In this document: positions 1 through 8,736 of the stretch, piece by piece
Numbering within the stretch: the first letter of the stretch is position 1
Layout: each line of letters starts with the position of its first letter
Notes under the pieces: generated by a model
Databases searched by the model: none
Told to the model about the DNA's origin: nothing
The model's input: only the letters and a program-made list of their open reading frames with translations
Assembly: GCA_005880945.1 (NCBI GenBank)
Contig: VBIU01000087.1
Location: 1 to 47,998, forward strand
DNA length: 47,998 bases
Direction: 5' to 3'
Source: Chloroflexota bacterium
Lineage (GTDB): Bacteria > Chloroflexota > Dormibacteria > Dormibacterales > Dormibacteraceae
Made by a program: the position numbers and the translations under genes

Positions 1-1023
1 CGGGACCATCGCGAGGTAGGCCGCTGCGTGGCGAAGGTCGACCGATCGCAGCACGACGAGCCCGGCGTAGGCGACGGTGAAGGCAGCCATGGCCCCCACC
101 AGCGGGGCGAGCAGGTGGGCTCCTATCGGCTCCGCGCCGACGAACGCTCGCAGCATCACGTACGCGCCCAGTCGCGAGGCGCTCCCCGCGATGACGACCG
201 AGACCCCGACAGGGGCATCGGAGTACACATCGCGGACCCAACCGTGAAACGGAAACAGCGGAAGGCGAGTGGCCCCGGCGATCATCAACGCGGCGCCGAT
301 CGCCAGCTGGACCCGCGGGCTGAGCGGAGTCTTCAGAAGGACGTCCATGTCGAAGCTGCCGCCACCGGCACCTGCATACAGGGCCATCGTCGCGATGAGC
401 AGCGCGACAGTGCCCAGGCCCCAATAGCCCACGAGCTTCCACGCGGCAGGCTCGCGCCGGGCGCCACCCCAACCGAGGATCAGGAGGACCAGAGGAACCG
501 CGGCAGCGCCCCAGAAGAGCAGCAGGACGAACATGTCGTGAGCGACGATCGCCCCCGTGACGCAAGCCTCCGACAGAAGCAGGAGGCAGAAGTAGGACCG
601 CACATGCTCGCGGACGCCGAAAGACGCCAGGACGGAGGCCAGTCCGACCAGACCCGAGAGGACGAGCATCACCATGCCGGGCCCGTCAACTCCAAGGTGA
701 TAGCCGGCGCCGATCGCCGGCAGCCATTGCACGTTCTCCTCGAACTGAAGGGTGGACAGGAAGTTCTCGAACTGGTTGTAGGCGACCCACAGGATGAATA
801 GCAGCCCGACGTTCGTGAAGAACGCGATCTGCTTTATCAGAGTGTCGTAGCGGCCGCGAGGATTGGGTAGGACCGCGATAGCGGCCGCAACCACGACCGG
901 GGTCCAGACCATGATGCTCAGCAGGAGCGAGGACTGGAAGATCCCCGAGCCGGGCACGCTGATCGGCGCCGGGGTCGGGCTTGCGGCCTGGATCGCTGCG
1001 GCGACGAGGCTCGAGACGATCAC
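1..1023 (-). CDS. nuoM: NADH-quinone oxidoreductase subunit M-like (partial)
   Basis: Membrane-arm antiporter-like subunit of a complex I-type enzyme; the 3' end lies beyond the left edge, leaving 341 codons. I translated it from the bases: it starts GTG at 1023 in a GTGA overlap with the nuoL stop. It is strongly hydrophobic. The segment LPLFPFHGW followed by DAP and SRLGAY is the NuoM TM7-TM8 signature. Compared with E. coli NuoM, the TM5 glutamate (Glu144, context FWE) reads FWG, and the lysines of TM7 (Lys234) and TM8 (Lys265) read arginine. The family call is firm from the TM7-TM8 block and gene order. Whether this copy pumps protons is doubtful (see findings). Confidence 0.88.
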   Translation of the reverse strand, partial: MIVSSLVAAAIQAASPTPAPISVPGSGIFQSSLLLSIMVWTPVVVAAAIAVLPNPRGRYDTLIKQIAFFTNVGLLFILWVAYNQFENFLSTLQFEENVQWLPAIGAGYHLGVDGPGMVMLVLSGLVGLASVLASFGVREHVRSYFCLLLLSEACVTGAIVAHDMFVLLLFWGAAAVPLVLLILGWGGARREPAAWKLVGYWGLGTVALLIATMALYAGAGGGSFDMDVLLKTPLSPRVQLAIGAALMIAGATRLPLFPFHGWVRDVYSDAPVGVSVVIAGSASRLGAYVMLRAFVGAEPIGAHLLAPLVGAMAAFTVAYAGLVVLRSVDLRHAAAYLAMVP

Positions 1024-2975
1024 CGAAACACCCCCGGCGATACGAACGCGATGATCGCGGCGAGCAGGACCGCCAGCAGGATCACGGCCGGCGCGACGGG
1101 CGCCCGCACCGCGAGCGTGACGAGACGGCCGGTGGCAACTGTCGATCGCGCGACCGCATCATCCCGCGATGGAATCCAGCCGTCTGTTCCGGAGGCCAGC
1201 CCCGTGGCAGGTCCGACGACAAAACGGTTGACGGCGCGCGTCGCCGCGGCGAGGCCTCGGTCCGTCAACGCGGCGAGGCCGGCCGACGCGCGCGCGGCGC
1301 CGAGCTTGTTGGTCGCGTAGGCGATCGCCGCCGCGATGAACCCGAGCACCGCCACCACGATCCATATCAAGTAGGTCGGTGCATTAGGCACTGGGTGCTT
1401 GTGCCCGTCGAGGAAGTCCAGCCAGTTGTGGACGAGTGAGGCCGCAACCAGCACCGCAGCCCCGAACGCAAGCCAATAGAGCCAGCTGAGCGAGCTTGCC
1501 GGCGCTTCGCGGACACGATCCGGCTCGAATGCCCGCCTGCGCCGCAGCGGCCCGAGCGCGATCGCGAAGAAGATCCGCAGGGCGCCAAGTGATACCAACA
1601 GCACCGCTTCGCCGAGGACCAGGCCGAGCCGCGAGCTCGACGTGACCGAGTAGGCCAATGCACCCGACGCGCTCAACCCCAGCACGAGACCGGCAGCCAA
1701 GATAACGATTGCGCTGGCCCGCATTCGCCGCCATGCATCGCCCATCTCCGCGAGGTCGTCGGTCCTCATCGCCAGCGACACGCCAGAGACAGCCAGCACA
1801 GCAGCTGTGCGCGCGAGTGCGGCAGCCGTGACACAAGCGACCCCGGCAACGGCGAACGTGAAGCCCGCGTTCTCGTACCCGTGAATCACCACCGCCGCCC
1901 CTAATGCGGCGACGCCAGAGCTCAACAGGGCGATGGCTCGTCGAGGCTCAGTGGTGATGAGCGACAGCAGGGGCGCGATGACGGCCGCGGCGCCACATGC
2001 ATAAAGGAGGGCTCGAAGCGTCTGCGGATTGGCGGCGACGAAGATCGGCATGAGGCGGTAGAGAACGACGATCGCGAGCACCGACCACGTGGCCTGGGTC
2101 AAGGCTGACGCTGCCGGTGGCGCGTCGACAGCCGTGCGCGTCGCCCATGAGTGAAGCGGCCAGAGAGCGAGCCGGCCGGCCACGCCCACAAATAAAAGGA
2201 CGGAGGCCACCACGAGCGCCTTGACGGTCCATCCGGGGGCGGTGTGAAGGATCGGTGTCAGGGCGCTCAGATTGAGGACGCCGTAGCGCGAGTACATAAC
2301 TCCGATTCCGCACAGCAGGAACAGGTCCGTGAAGAACGGCAGGGCCAGCGCGACCCGCGAGCTGCGAGCCGGTCCGTCCAGGCCCCACCGATGCCCAAGC
2401 AACAGGTAGGTCGCGGCGCCGGCGACTCCCCAGAACGCCAGCAGCTCGGCGAGGTCGCTGCTCACCAGGGCGCCTGCGCAACCGAAGAGGAAGAGGCTCA
2501 CGAGAGCGTGAAACCGAGCCGCTCCGGCCTCGCTCCGGCCCATGACGCGGTGCCAACCAAGTGCGCCGATGACGCAGAGCTCGACCACGAGCAGCGCGAG
2601 GACGCTCAGGTGGTCGACCCGAAGGATGATGTCGATCCCGTACGCCAGGAAGTTGGTAGGGCCGGTGGTGGCGACGGGCACGCTCAGGTAGTGATAGGTG
2701 GCGACGAATGGCGCGCTCTTCTTCGCCAGGCCCCAACCGACCAGCAGGGTCAGCGCGAGGGTGACCAGGGCGCCGAGCATCGCCAGGTTGGACGCCGACC
2801 GGCGCGTGCGAACGCCCGAGACCGCCATGACAAACGCGGCGAGGGGAGCCATCACCAGAACGGGGACCGCCCATGGGAGGGTGTTGAACGGGTCGAAGTT
2901 GAAGCCCGCACGCGTGCCGGAGGCGGCGCCAGATGCTTGGGTCAGGACGGCGGCGATCGCGGCGAGCAGGCTCAG
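1020..2975 (-). CDS. nuoL: NADH-quinone oxidoreductase subunit L-like
   Basis: About 651 residues with many predicted membrane segments, a normal NuoL length. Recognisable are the TM5 block ending TYLLLG, the TM7 block WPLHSW followed by VDAP, and the C-terminal amphipathic/TM extension. The frame stays open upstream to 3296, but that stretch is low-complexity Arg/Gly/Pro and overlaps nuoK completely, so I reject it. No ATG, GTG or TTG lies at the nuoK junction. The best start is CTG at 2975, overlapping the nuoK TGA (CTGA); a GTG/ATG near the PLAAF segment would cut into TM1. Glu144 is replaced by Gly and Lys229 by Arg, and the TM12 lysine is not found. It is coupled to nuoK upstream and nuoM downstream. 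Confidence 0.88.
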   Translation of the reverse strand: MSLLAAIAAVLTQASGAASGTRAGFNFDPFNTLPWAVPVLVMAPLAAFVMAVSGVRTRRSASNLAMLGALVTLALTLLVGWGLAKKSAPFVATYHYLSVPVATTGPTNFLAYGIDIILRVDHLSVLALLVVELCVIGALGWHRVMGRSEAGAARFHALVSLFLFGCAGALVSSDLAELLAFWGVAGAATYLLLGHRWGLDGPARSSRVALALPFFTDLFLLCGIGVMYSRYGVLNLSALTPILHTAPGWTVKALVVASVLLFVGVAGRLALWPLHSWATRTAVDAPPAASALTQATWSVLAIVVLYRLMPIFVAANPQTLRALLYACGAAAVIAPLLSLITTEPRRAIALLSSGVAALGAAVVIHGYENAGFTFAVAGVACVTAAALARTAAVLAVSGVSLAMRTDDLAEMGDAWRRMRASAIVILAAGLVLGLSASGALAYSVTSSSRLGLVLGEAVLLVSLGALRIFFAIALGPLRRRRAFEPDRVREAPASSLSWLYWLAFGAAVLVAASLVHNWLDFLDGHKHPVPNAPTYLIWIVVAVLGFIAAAIAYATNKLGAARASAGLAALTDRGLAAATRAVNRFVVGPATGLASGTDGWIPSRDDAVARSTVATGRLVTLAVRAPVAPAVILLAVLLAAIIAFVSPGVFR

Positions 2976-3253
2976 CGAGGACCCTCCCGGCCGGCCAACC
3001 CGACTCCCAGCGCCACCGCGGCGAGCGCCACCACCGACAGAAGTACCGCAACCTCCTGGCCGAGCAGCTGCGCGCCGCCGGCCGGCACAGCTGCGAAACG
3101 AGACACCCCGGCGAAAGCGGTTCCAGCTCCGGCGAACATCAGCGGGATCCCGGCCAGTCCATGGCCCAGGTCGCGGCGCCAAGATGCGACGAACGCCCCC
3201 GCGGCGACCAGCGCCGCGGCCACAAAGAGCACGGAGACGAGGGTGACATTCAC
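2972..3253 (-). CDS. nuoK: NADH-quinone oxidoreductase subunit K-like
   Basis: 93 residues, three predicted membrane helices, the usual NuoK size. It aligns without gaps around RRDLGHGLAGIPLMFAG to the canonical RRNL..GLEIMINA block. GTG start at 3253 overlaps the nuoJ stop (GTGA). The two membrane glutamates that are nearly universal in NuoK (Glu36 and Glu72 in E. coli) align with Pro and Ala here. Because the protein is short and divergent, the call rests largely on its place between nuoJ and nuoL together with this block. Confidence 0.82.
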   Translation of the reverse strand: MNVTLVSVLFVAAALVAAGAFVASWRRDLGHGLAGIPLMFAGAGTAFAGVSRFAAVPAGGAQLLGQEVAVLLSVVALAAVALGVGLAGREGPR

Positions 3254-3744
3254 CGGGTGCGGTCTCGTGCCCGCCAGGCGAGCGTCGCGCCGGCAAGGGC
3301 GACCAGGATCAGCGCGGCCACCGCCTCTGTGGCAAGCGCATCGTGCGCGAGGAGTCGCCTCCCCAGGGCCGCGCTTCCGATCGTCCCACCGAAGTACGTA
3401 GCGCGGTTGAAGTCGCCGCGGTATGCCGCGTACGCCAATGCCGCCATCAGGGCCGCCGCGGCGATCGCGCCCAGCTGACGCCAGCGTCCGCCAGTCGCCG
3501 GCTCGACGGCGCGATAGGCCGATCCGGCCAGCAGAACGGCGCAGCCTCCGTAACAGACGAGCGCCACTATCGCTGCGAACCCCGCCGACAGGGAGAGGTA
3601 GATGCCGGCGACGCCGATTGCCACCACCGCGAGCGCGAGGCCGCGACGAGAGCGGTCGGCGAGGAATGCTACAGAGAGCCCGCCGGCCACAGACAGCGCG
3701 GCGGACACGTAGAAGCCGATCGCGTGGAGGGAGTCCATCGGCAC
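3250..3744 (-). CDS. nuoJ: NADH-quinone oxidoreductase subunit J-like
   Basis: 164 residues with about five hydrophobic helices, consistent with NuoJ. The N-terminal half has the family's FYVSAALSVAGGL-type first helix and the glycine/alanine-rich third helix around YGGCAVLLAGSAYRA. GTG start at 3744, or ATG at 3738. First gene of the nuoJKLM run: upstream lie only a small membrane protein and ABC transporter genes, so nuoA-I are not adjacent. This is therefore a membrane-arm-only module, with the peripheral arm elsewhere or absent. Confidence 0.8.
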   Translation of the reverse strand: MPMDSLHAIGFYVSAALSVAGGLSVAFLADRSRRGLALAVVAIGVAGIYLSLSAGFAAIVALVCYGGCAVLLAGSAYRAVEPATGGRWRQLGAIAAAALMAALAYAAYRGDFNRATYFGGTIGSAALGRRLLAHDALATEAVAALILVALAGATLAWRARDRTR

Positions 3745-3775
3745 TCCGTGGTTGGTGAGAGTGGTCTCTTACCGG

Positions 3776-3997
3776 CTAATCGGCGCGGCCGCCGGCTCCA
3801 AGCCGGAAAGCATACAGGAGCCCACACCCAGCAATCGAAGCGGCCGCGATCGCGGCCACGACGCCACCAGTCGCCACTCCCGACTTCACCGCCGCGAACC
3901 CGTATGCGGCCACCATCAGGAGCATCGCCATACCCAACCCCCATGCAGCGACGCGGAGGAAATCCCAGCGCCGCATTCGCTTCCAGAACGCCGCCAC
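3776..3997 (-). CDS. small two-helix membrane protein
   Basis: 73 residues from a GTG at 3997 (an internal ATG at 3976 is also possible). A basic N-terminus (KRMRRWDF) is followed by two hydrophobic helices, roughly residues 15-35 and 43-65. It lies 31 bp before nuoJ and 26 bp after the exporter gene, on the same strand. I do not recognise a family. It could be an accessory membrane protein of either neighbour or a spurious open frame; the membrane profile and fit between genes favour a real gene. Confidence 0.5.
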   Translation of the reverse strand: MAAFWKRMRRWDFLRVAAWGLGMAMLLMVAAYGFAAVKSGVATGGVVAAIAAASIAGCGLLYAFRLGAGGRAD

Positions 3998-4023
3998 GGC
4001 CGCAGTATGTCAGTTCAAGCGAG

Positions 4024-5847
4024 TTACGCCAGCGATTCGAGCCACGCTCGATGAAGCGAGCCATACCGGCCGCCTGCCTGGTGAAGGTCGGCCGGCGCCC
4101 CGTCTTCGACCACTCGGCCGGCGTCGAGCACGAGCACGCGGTCCGCGATGTCGACGGTGGACAGTCGATGGGCGATGATGATCGCCGTCCGATCGCGCAG
4201 CAGCGTGCGCAACGCATGCTGCACCTGGCGCTCCGAAGGCAGGTCGAGCGACGACGTGGCCTCATCGAGGATGAGCACGCGCGGATCGGCAAGGAACGCG
4301 CGAGCGAAGGCGACCAGCTGCCTCTGCCCAGATGACAGCCGCACCCCTCGACGCCGCACGTCGGTGTCGTAGCCGTTGGGCAGCGCGGCGATGAAGTCGT
4401 GTGCTCCGATGGCGCTGGCGGCGGCGATCATCTCCTCGCGCGTAGCCTCGGGTCGGCCGAAGAGAAGGTTCTCGCCCACCGTTCCGGAGAACAGGAAGCT
4501 CTCCTGGGTGACCACCACCACCGCGCGGCGCAGCTCGCTGATGGAGATCGAACGCAGATCTACCCCATCAAGAGTCAGACGTCCGGCGGTTGGGTCGTAG
4601 AAGCGGGCGATCAAGCGGGCCATCGTCGTCTTGCCCGCGCCCGTCTCCCCCACCAGCGCCAGGATCTGGCCGGCGGGAATGGCCAGCTCGATGTCGTGCA
4701 GGACCGGCTTGTCCCGATATGCGAACGTCACGCCTTCGAAGGCAACCGAGCCCTTGATATCGCCAAGCCGGACGGGCGCGGCGGGGTCAGGCACCGTGGG
4801 CGACTCCTCCATAACGCCGGCCAGCTTCTCGAGGGCAGCGCCGGCCGCCTGGAACGTGTTGTAGAACTGCGACAGGTCCTGCATCGGTTCGAAGAACTGA
4901 CGCAGATAAAGGACGAAGGCGGTCAGAACGCCAAGGGTCAGCTGGCCTTGCACCACCAGGTAGCCGCCGAACAGCAGAACCGAGGTCGTCGTCAGGCGCC
5001 CGAGGAGGATGATCCCCGGGCCGAACGTGGAGGCCAGCCTGTTCGACCAGATGTTGGCATCGCGGTAGCGGCCGTTGACGTCTTCGAAGATCTCCTGGTT
5101 GCGCGGCTCGCGCCGAAACGCGTGCACGGCGCGGATGCCTCCCAACGATTCGACGTAATGGACGATGACGAGGACGATCGCCCGCCGCACGGCGCGATAG
5201 GAGCGCGCCGAGTTGTGCCTGAACCACGCGGTCAGGGCGAGGACCAGCGGCATCGCGACCAGCGTCACAACGCCCAGGCGCGTGTCGAGGTGGATGAGGA
5301 TCGCTGTGATCGCAACCACGGAGACGACGGCGGTGATCGCCGAGGTCAGGCCCGTCGCCAGCAGCTCGTTGAGGGCTTCGATGTCGGAGGTGAGCCTGGA
5401 GATGATCCGGCCGGAGGTGTAGCGCTCGAAGAAGGAAAGCGAAAGCTCCTGGACGTGCGCGAACAGCAGCCTTCTCAGGTCGAGTAGGGCGTCCTGGCCG
5501 ATGCGGCCGGAGAGGCGCATGAAGGCGAAGTTCGCCGCCGCGTTGACGATCAGAACCCCGATGAGGGCGATGACGACCTCCACGAGCGCTGCCAGGTTGC
5601 CGCTCCCACCGGGCCGGATGCCGCTGTCGATGCCAAGGCCGACGAGGTAAGGGATCGAGAGGTAGGCTGCCGAGCGGATGAGGATGAGCACCCCTGCCAG
5701 CAGCAGCTGCCAGCGGTAGGGTCGGGCCAGGCTGGCGAGGAGCCGCCGGCTGCGCTTTCGCAAAAGGCCGGCGACGCTCGCCGAGAATTCGTCCACTTCC
5801 TCCGACGCCACTCCACGCCATCGATCGGCGGGTGCGATCGCGCTCAT
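4024..5847 (-). CDS. ABC exporter half-transporter, consensus catalytic subunit
   Basis: 607 residues: six-helix transmembrane domain (about 40-330) followed by a nucleotide-binding domain (about 370-600). Walker A GETGAGKTT, Walker B LILDEATSSLD with intact catalytic Glu, H-loop IIIAHRLST. The signature is LSSGQRQL, deviating from LSGGQ. Starts ATG at 5847 in an ATGA overlap with the other half-transporter, so the two are made together. The deviant signature here and the Asp-for-Glu Walker B in the partner are what is expected of a heterodimeric type IV exporter with one consensus and one degenerate ATP site (TM287/288, BmrCD type). Substrate unknown; multidrug or lipid are both possible. 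Confidence 0.93.
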   Translation of the reverse strand: MSAIAPADRWRGVASEEVDEFSASVAGLLRKRSRRLLASLARPYRWQLLLAGVLILIRSAAYLSIPYLVGLGIDSGIRPGGSGNLAALVEVVIALIGVLIVNAAANFAFMRLSGRIGQDALLDLRRLLFAHVQELSLSFFERYTSGRIISRLTSDIEALNELLATGLTSAITAVVSVVAITAILIHLDTRLGVVTLVAMPLVLALTAWFRHNSARSYRAVRRAIVLVIVHYVESLGGIRAVHAFRREPRNQEIFEDVNGRYRDANIWSNRLASTFGPGIILLGRLTTTSVLLFGGYLVVQGQLTLGVLTAFVLYLRQFFEPMQDLSQFYNTFQAAGAALEKLAGVMEESPTVPDPAAPVRLGDIKGSVAFEGVTFAYRDKPVLHDIELAIPAGQILALVGETGAGKTTMARLIARFYDPTAGRLTLDGVDLRSISISELRRAVVVVTQESFLFSGTVGENLLFGRPEATREEMIAAASAIGAHDFIAALPNGYDTDVRRRGVRLSSGQRQLVAFARAFLADPRVLILDEATSSLDLPSERQVQHALRTLLRDRTAIIIAHRLSTVDIADRVLVLDAGRVVEDGAPADLHQAGGRYGSLHRAWLESLA

Positions 5848-7622
5848 GCCGGCACCTGTGTTGACGTTTCGTATTCCTGCGACAGAAGCGCGCGATAGAG
5901 CTCGTTAGTCTTCATCAGATCGGTGTGCGTTCCGGTGGCGACCACTGCTCCGCCATCGATCAGGGCCACGCGGTCCGCGAGGGCCAGCGTGGAGGGCCGG
6001 TGCACGACCAGCAGCGCGGTCACCCCTTCCAGCACCGTCGCGAGCGATTCCTCGATCACGGCCTCGGTGTGGACGTCGACCGATGACAGCGGGTCGTCGA
6101 GCACCAGCACCTGAGGCCGGCCGAGCACCGCGCGCGCCAGCGCCAGCCTCTGTCGCTGGCCACCGGACAGCGTGTAGCCCTGCTCGCCCACTCTCGTTTC
6201 GAGTCCCCAGGGCAGCTCCCAGACAAAGCCGGCCCTGGCCACATCGATCGCCCGCTTGAGCTCGGCGTCGTCGACCACCGGCCGGCCCATGACCAGGTTC
6301 TCGTGCACCGACGCCGAGAACAGGATCGGCTCCTCGAACGCAACGCCGATGTGAGAGCGCAGAGATCGCAGATGGAGATCCCTCACGTCCACCCCATCCA
6401 GAAGCACCTGGCCTTCGGCGACGTCGTAGAGGCGCGGCAGCAGGCACGCGAGGGTCGTCTTGCCGCTGCCGGTTCGGCCCACCAACCCCACCGTCTCTCC
6501 GGGGTCGATGGACAGGTTGAGGCCGCGCAGGATCCACTCGTCCGAGCCCGGATATTTGAAACCGACGTCTCGGAACTCGATCCGCCCGCTGCAGCGCTCC
6601 ATCGATCGCGCGCCGGCCCGGTCGGCTATCTCCGGACGCGAGTCGAGCACCTCATTGAGACGCTCAGACGCCGTTCGGCATTCCTCGCTCATCGACAGCA
6701 CCCAGCCGATCGCATCCATCGGCCAGGCGAGCATGAACACGTAGCTCATGAAGGCGACCAGGCCGCCGATGGTCAGCGTGCCCTGGATGACGTTGAGGCC
6801 TCCGAGCAGCAGCACCACGACCAGCGACATGTTCGGGAGGAAGGTGAGCAGCGACCAGACCTGCGCCCTGGCTGTGACTCCTTCGAGGTTGGTGGCGCGC
6901 AGCAGCTCGGCCTGCGTCTCGTATCGCTTTTGCACGAGCTGCATGCGGCCGAAAGCCTTGATGATTCGCACGCCCGTGGCCATCTCCTCGATGATCGTGG
7001 TGAGGTCGCCCTGCTGATCCTGCTGGCGCCGGGCGATGACTTTGTACTTGTCGGTGAACACCTTGCTGATGTAGGCGATCGGCAGCATGCAGACGACCAC
7101 GGCGAGGGCAAGCCGCCAGTCCAGGGTCCACATCAGGACGAACACGACGGCAAACGTGACGATGGTCTGCAGGAACCAGATCAACCCGAAGCTCACGAAG
7201 CGCCGGACCGTGGCGATGTCAGAAATGGCTCGCGACAGCAGCTGCCCCGATTGCCAGTTGTCGTGGAAAGCCACATGCAGGTTCTGGAGGTGGCCATAGA
7301 AGTCGTTGCGGAGGTCGGTCTCCATCCGAAGCGACGCCACCCCGGAGAAGTTGCGCCTCAAGTAGATGAAGACGAACTCGAGCAGCCCGATGGCGACGAG
7401 CAGCCCCGCCATCGGCAGCATCTGGCCGATCTGGTGATGAGTGATCGGCCCGTCGATGATCTGCTGGATCACCTTGGGAATCGCCGCCGAAGCGGCGAGG
7501 CTGCCGAGCTGCGCGACGCCGAAGATCGCGACCAGGCCGATGTACGGCCTCAGGTACGGCAGATACCGGCGCAACGCCAGCAGACCCAAGTCGGACGACT
7601 CCTTGCGCTTTTTTTGGGGCAC
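5844..7622 (-). CDS. ABC exporter half-transporter, degenerate-site subunit
   Basis: Up to 592 residues, transmembrane domain (about 20-310) then nucleotide-binding domain (about 350-580). Walker A GRTGSGKTT, signature LSGGQRQR, Walker B LVLDDPLSSVD with Asp replacing the catalytic Glu, H-loop VVHRPST. It is the first gene of the exporter pair. The start is uncertain: GTG at 7622 sits directly against a strong hairpin, while TTG at 7589 has AAGGAG nine bases upstream and gives an 11-residue shorter protein. The H-loop histidine is kept. Function is as for the partner: an exporter of unknown substrate. Confidence 0.92.
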   Translation of the reverse strand: MPQKKRKESSDLGLLALRRYLPYLRPYIGLVAIFGVAQLGSLAASAAIPKVIQQIIDGPITHHQIGQMLPMAGLLVAIGLLEFVFIYLRRNFSGVASLRMETDLRNDFYGHLQNLHVAFHDNWQSGQLLSRAISDIATVRRFVSFGLIWFLQTIVTFAVVFVLMWTLDWRLALAVVVCMLPIAYISKVFTDKYKVIARRQQDQQGDLTTIIEEMATGVRIIKAFGRMQLVQKRYETQAELLRATNLEGVTARAQVWSLLTFLPNMSLVVVLLLGGLNVIQGTLTIGGLVAFMSYVFMLAWPMDAIGWVLSMSEECRTASERLNEVLDSRPEIADRAGARSMERCSGRIEFRDVGFKYPGSDEWILRGLNLSIDPGETVGLVGRTGSGKTTLACLLPRLYDVAEGQVLLDGVDVRDLHLRSLRSHIGVAFEEPILFSASVHENLVMGRPVVDDAELKRAIDVARAGFVWELPWGLETRVGEQGYTLSGGQRQRLALARAVLGRPQVLVLDDPLSSVDVHTEAVIEESLATVLEGVTALLVVHRPSTLALADRVALIDGGAVVATGTHTDLMKTNELYRALLSQEYETSTQVPA

Positions 7623-7625
7623 GCT

Positions 7626-7644
7626 CCCGCGACAGAGTCGCGGG
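7626..7644. other. 8-bp hairpin before the ABC exporter gene
   Basis: Inverted repeat CCCGCGAC / GTCGCGGG with a 3-nt loop. On the minus strand it ends just before the GTG at 7622, and the following coding bases contain a run of seven A. It lacks a U-tract on either coding strand, so it is not a standard terminator. It could hide the ribosome site of the GTG start or separate the exporter from the gene upstream. Confidence 0.5.
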
Positions 7645-7697
7645 GGCCCCGGTGGTAGACGGGAGCGGCCCAGTTTACCGCGGGAGTTGAGCTTGGT

Positions 7698-8648
7698 TTA
7701 GCTCGCCCACTGCCGGTCGCCCGGCTGAAGAATCGAGAGCAGCTTTCTCATCTGCGTTTTGAGCTTCGCCTCCCGGCCGGCGCCGAGAGTGAAGTCCAGC
7801 ACCAGGCCGAGCAGCGTATCGCGATCGACGAGGACCAGCGCCTGCCCTTCCGCCAGCGCCCACGCGTCGGGCCCGAATTCGCAGTCCGAGATGATGAAGA
7901 CCCCGTCGGCGCCGTTGCGCGCCGCGACCTGGAGCATCTCATCGAGAGGCTCGGTCCCGATCTGGTCAAGGCCGCGCAGCTGGCAGTTGACCAGCATCCG
8001 CTCGGCCCCGCGCACCACCTCCATGTCGATCACGTCCTTATCCGGGCCCTCGCCGTCGAACACCTCGTACCCGTCGCTCCGGAAAATGTCGGCGATGAAC
8101 ATGCGGTAGCCCTCCCACGACAGCTCACGCACGGCGGTCATGATCTCTTCGTGCTCGGGGAGCCACTTCCGCGGCTTGGGCGGCGAGGAGGGACGGGCCG
8201 GCGCGGCAGCCTCCGCCTCAGCCAGTACTTCTTCTGCCTCAGCCAGTACTTCCTCTGCCTCAGCCGGTACTTCTTCGAACGCCCAGGGCGGCGCCTCGAC
8301 CAAGACCTCCACGGGCGGAGCCGGATCCAGGCCTTGGTAGACGAACGTGACGCCGACCAGCTCCCAGTCGAGCTCGGGGGGGCTGAAGGCGGTGCCAAGC
8401 GCTTCGAGAACCTCTTGCGTCGACACCCCTCGCAGCGGCGACGCCGCGTGCGAGCGCTCGCGATGGTGCTTACGAAGCTCTTGGTTGATCAGCCAGGGAG
8501 GCGAGTCATAACGGAGCCGAGTCACCTTCGGCGCGACCAGGACCCGATCTGGTTCCACCCCTTGCCTTGACAACCAGAACGGCTGCTGGTCGACCCCTTC
8601 TGAGCTCAGCCCCGCCGTCGCCTCATGGCGGCGCCCACGACGGAACAT
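7698..8648 (-). CDS. Mrr-like restriction-endonuclease-fold protein, probably catalytically inactive
   Basis: About 316 residues from ATG 8648 (TTG 8660 also possible). The C-terminal 150 residues resemble the Mrr/type IV restriction nuclease fold: SWEGYRMFIADIFRSDGYEV, an acidic DKDVID strand, MLVNCQLRG, then a helix and GADGVFIIS. In active members the third strand carries (E/Q)xK; here NCQ stands in its place, so the catalytic lysine is missing. The N-terminal ~120 residues are unrecognised. Domains are joined by an Ala/Glu linker encoded by a 21-bp tandem repeat. It may bind DNA without cutting, or serve another role. It is followed by the exporter pair, with a 75-bp gap. Confidence 0.6.
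   Translation of the reverse strand: MFRRGRRHEATAGLSSEGVDQQPFWLSRQGVEPDRVLVAPKVTRLRYDSPPWLINQELRKHHRERSHAASPLRGVSTQEVLEALGTAFSPPELDWELVGVTFVYQGLDPAPPVEVLVEAPPWAFEEVPAEAEEVLAEAEEVLAEAEAAAPARPSSPPKPRKWLPEHEEIMTAVRELSWEGYRMFIADIFRSDGYEVFDGEGPDKDVIDMEVVRGAERMLVNCQLRGLDQIGTEPLDEMLQVAARNGADGVFIISDCEFGPDAWALAEGQALVLVDRDTLLGLVLDFTLGAGREAKLKTQMRKLLSILQPGDRQWAS
8215..8277. repeat. three tandem 21-bp units inside a coding linker
   Basis: Units begin at 8215, 8236 and 8257 and differ by one to three bases. In frame on the minus strand each encodes a seven-residue Ala/Glu unit (AEAEEVL type), building a charged, probably helical linker between the two halves of the Mrr-like protein. Copy number of such repeats can change by slippage without altering the frame. 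Confidence 0.9.
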
Positions 8649-8736
8649 CGCTGGTTGCAACGAGGCCCGCAGCCGACTCTTGCGCCGTCCGGTAACCTAC
8701 TATTTCCAGCCTGGCGACCCGGCCGGGACGCCCTCG

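Noticed and set aside
2976-3296. N-terminal extension of nuoL by 107 residues
   Set aside because: It overlaps nuoK wholly, and the residues are low-complexity Arg/Gly/Pro typical of a shadow frame.
8215-8277. CRISPR-like repeat
   Set aside because: Only three contiguous 21-bp units with no spacers, in frame inside a gene.
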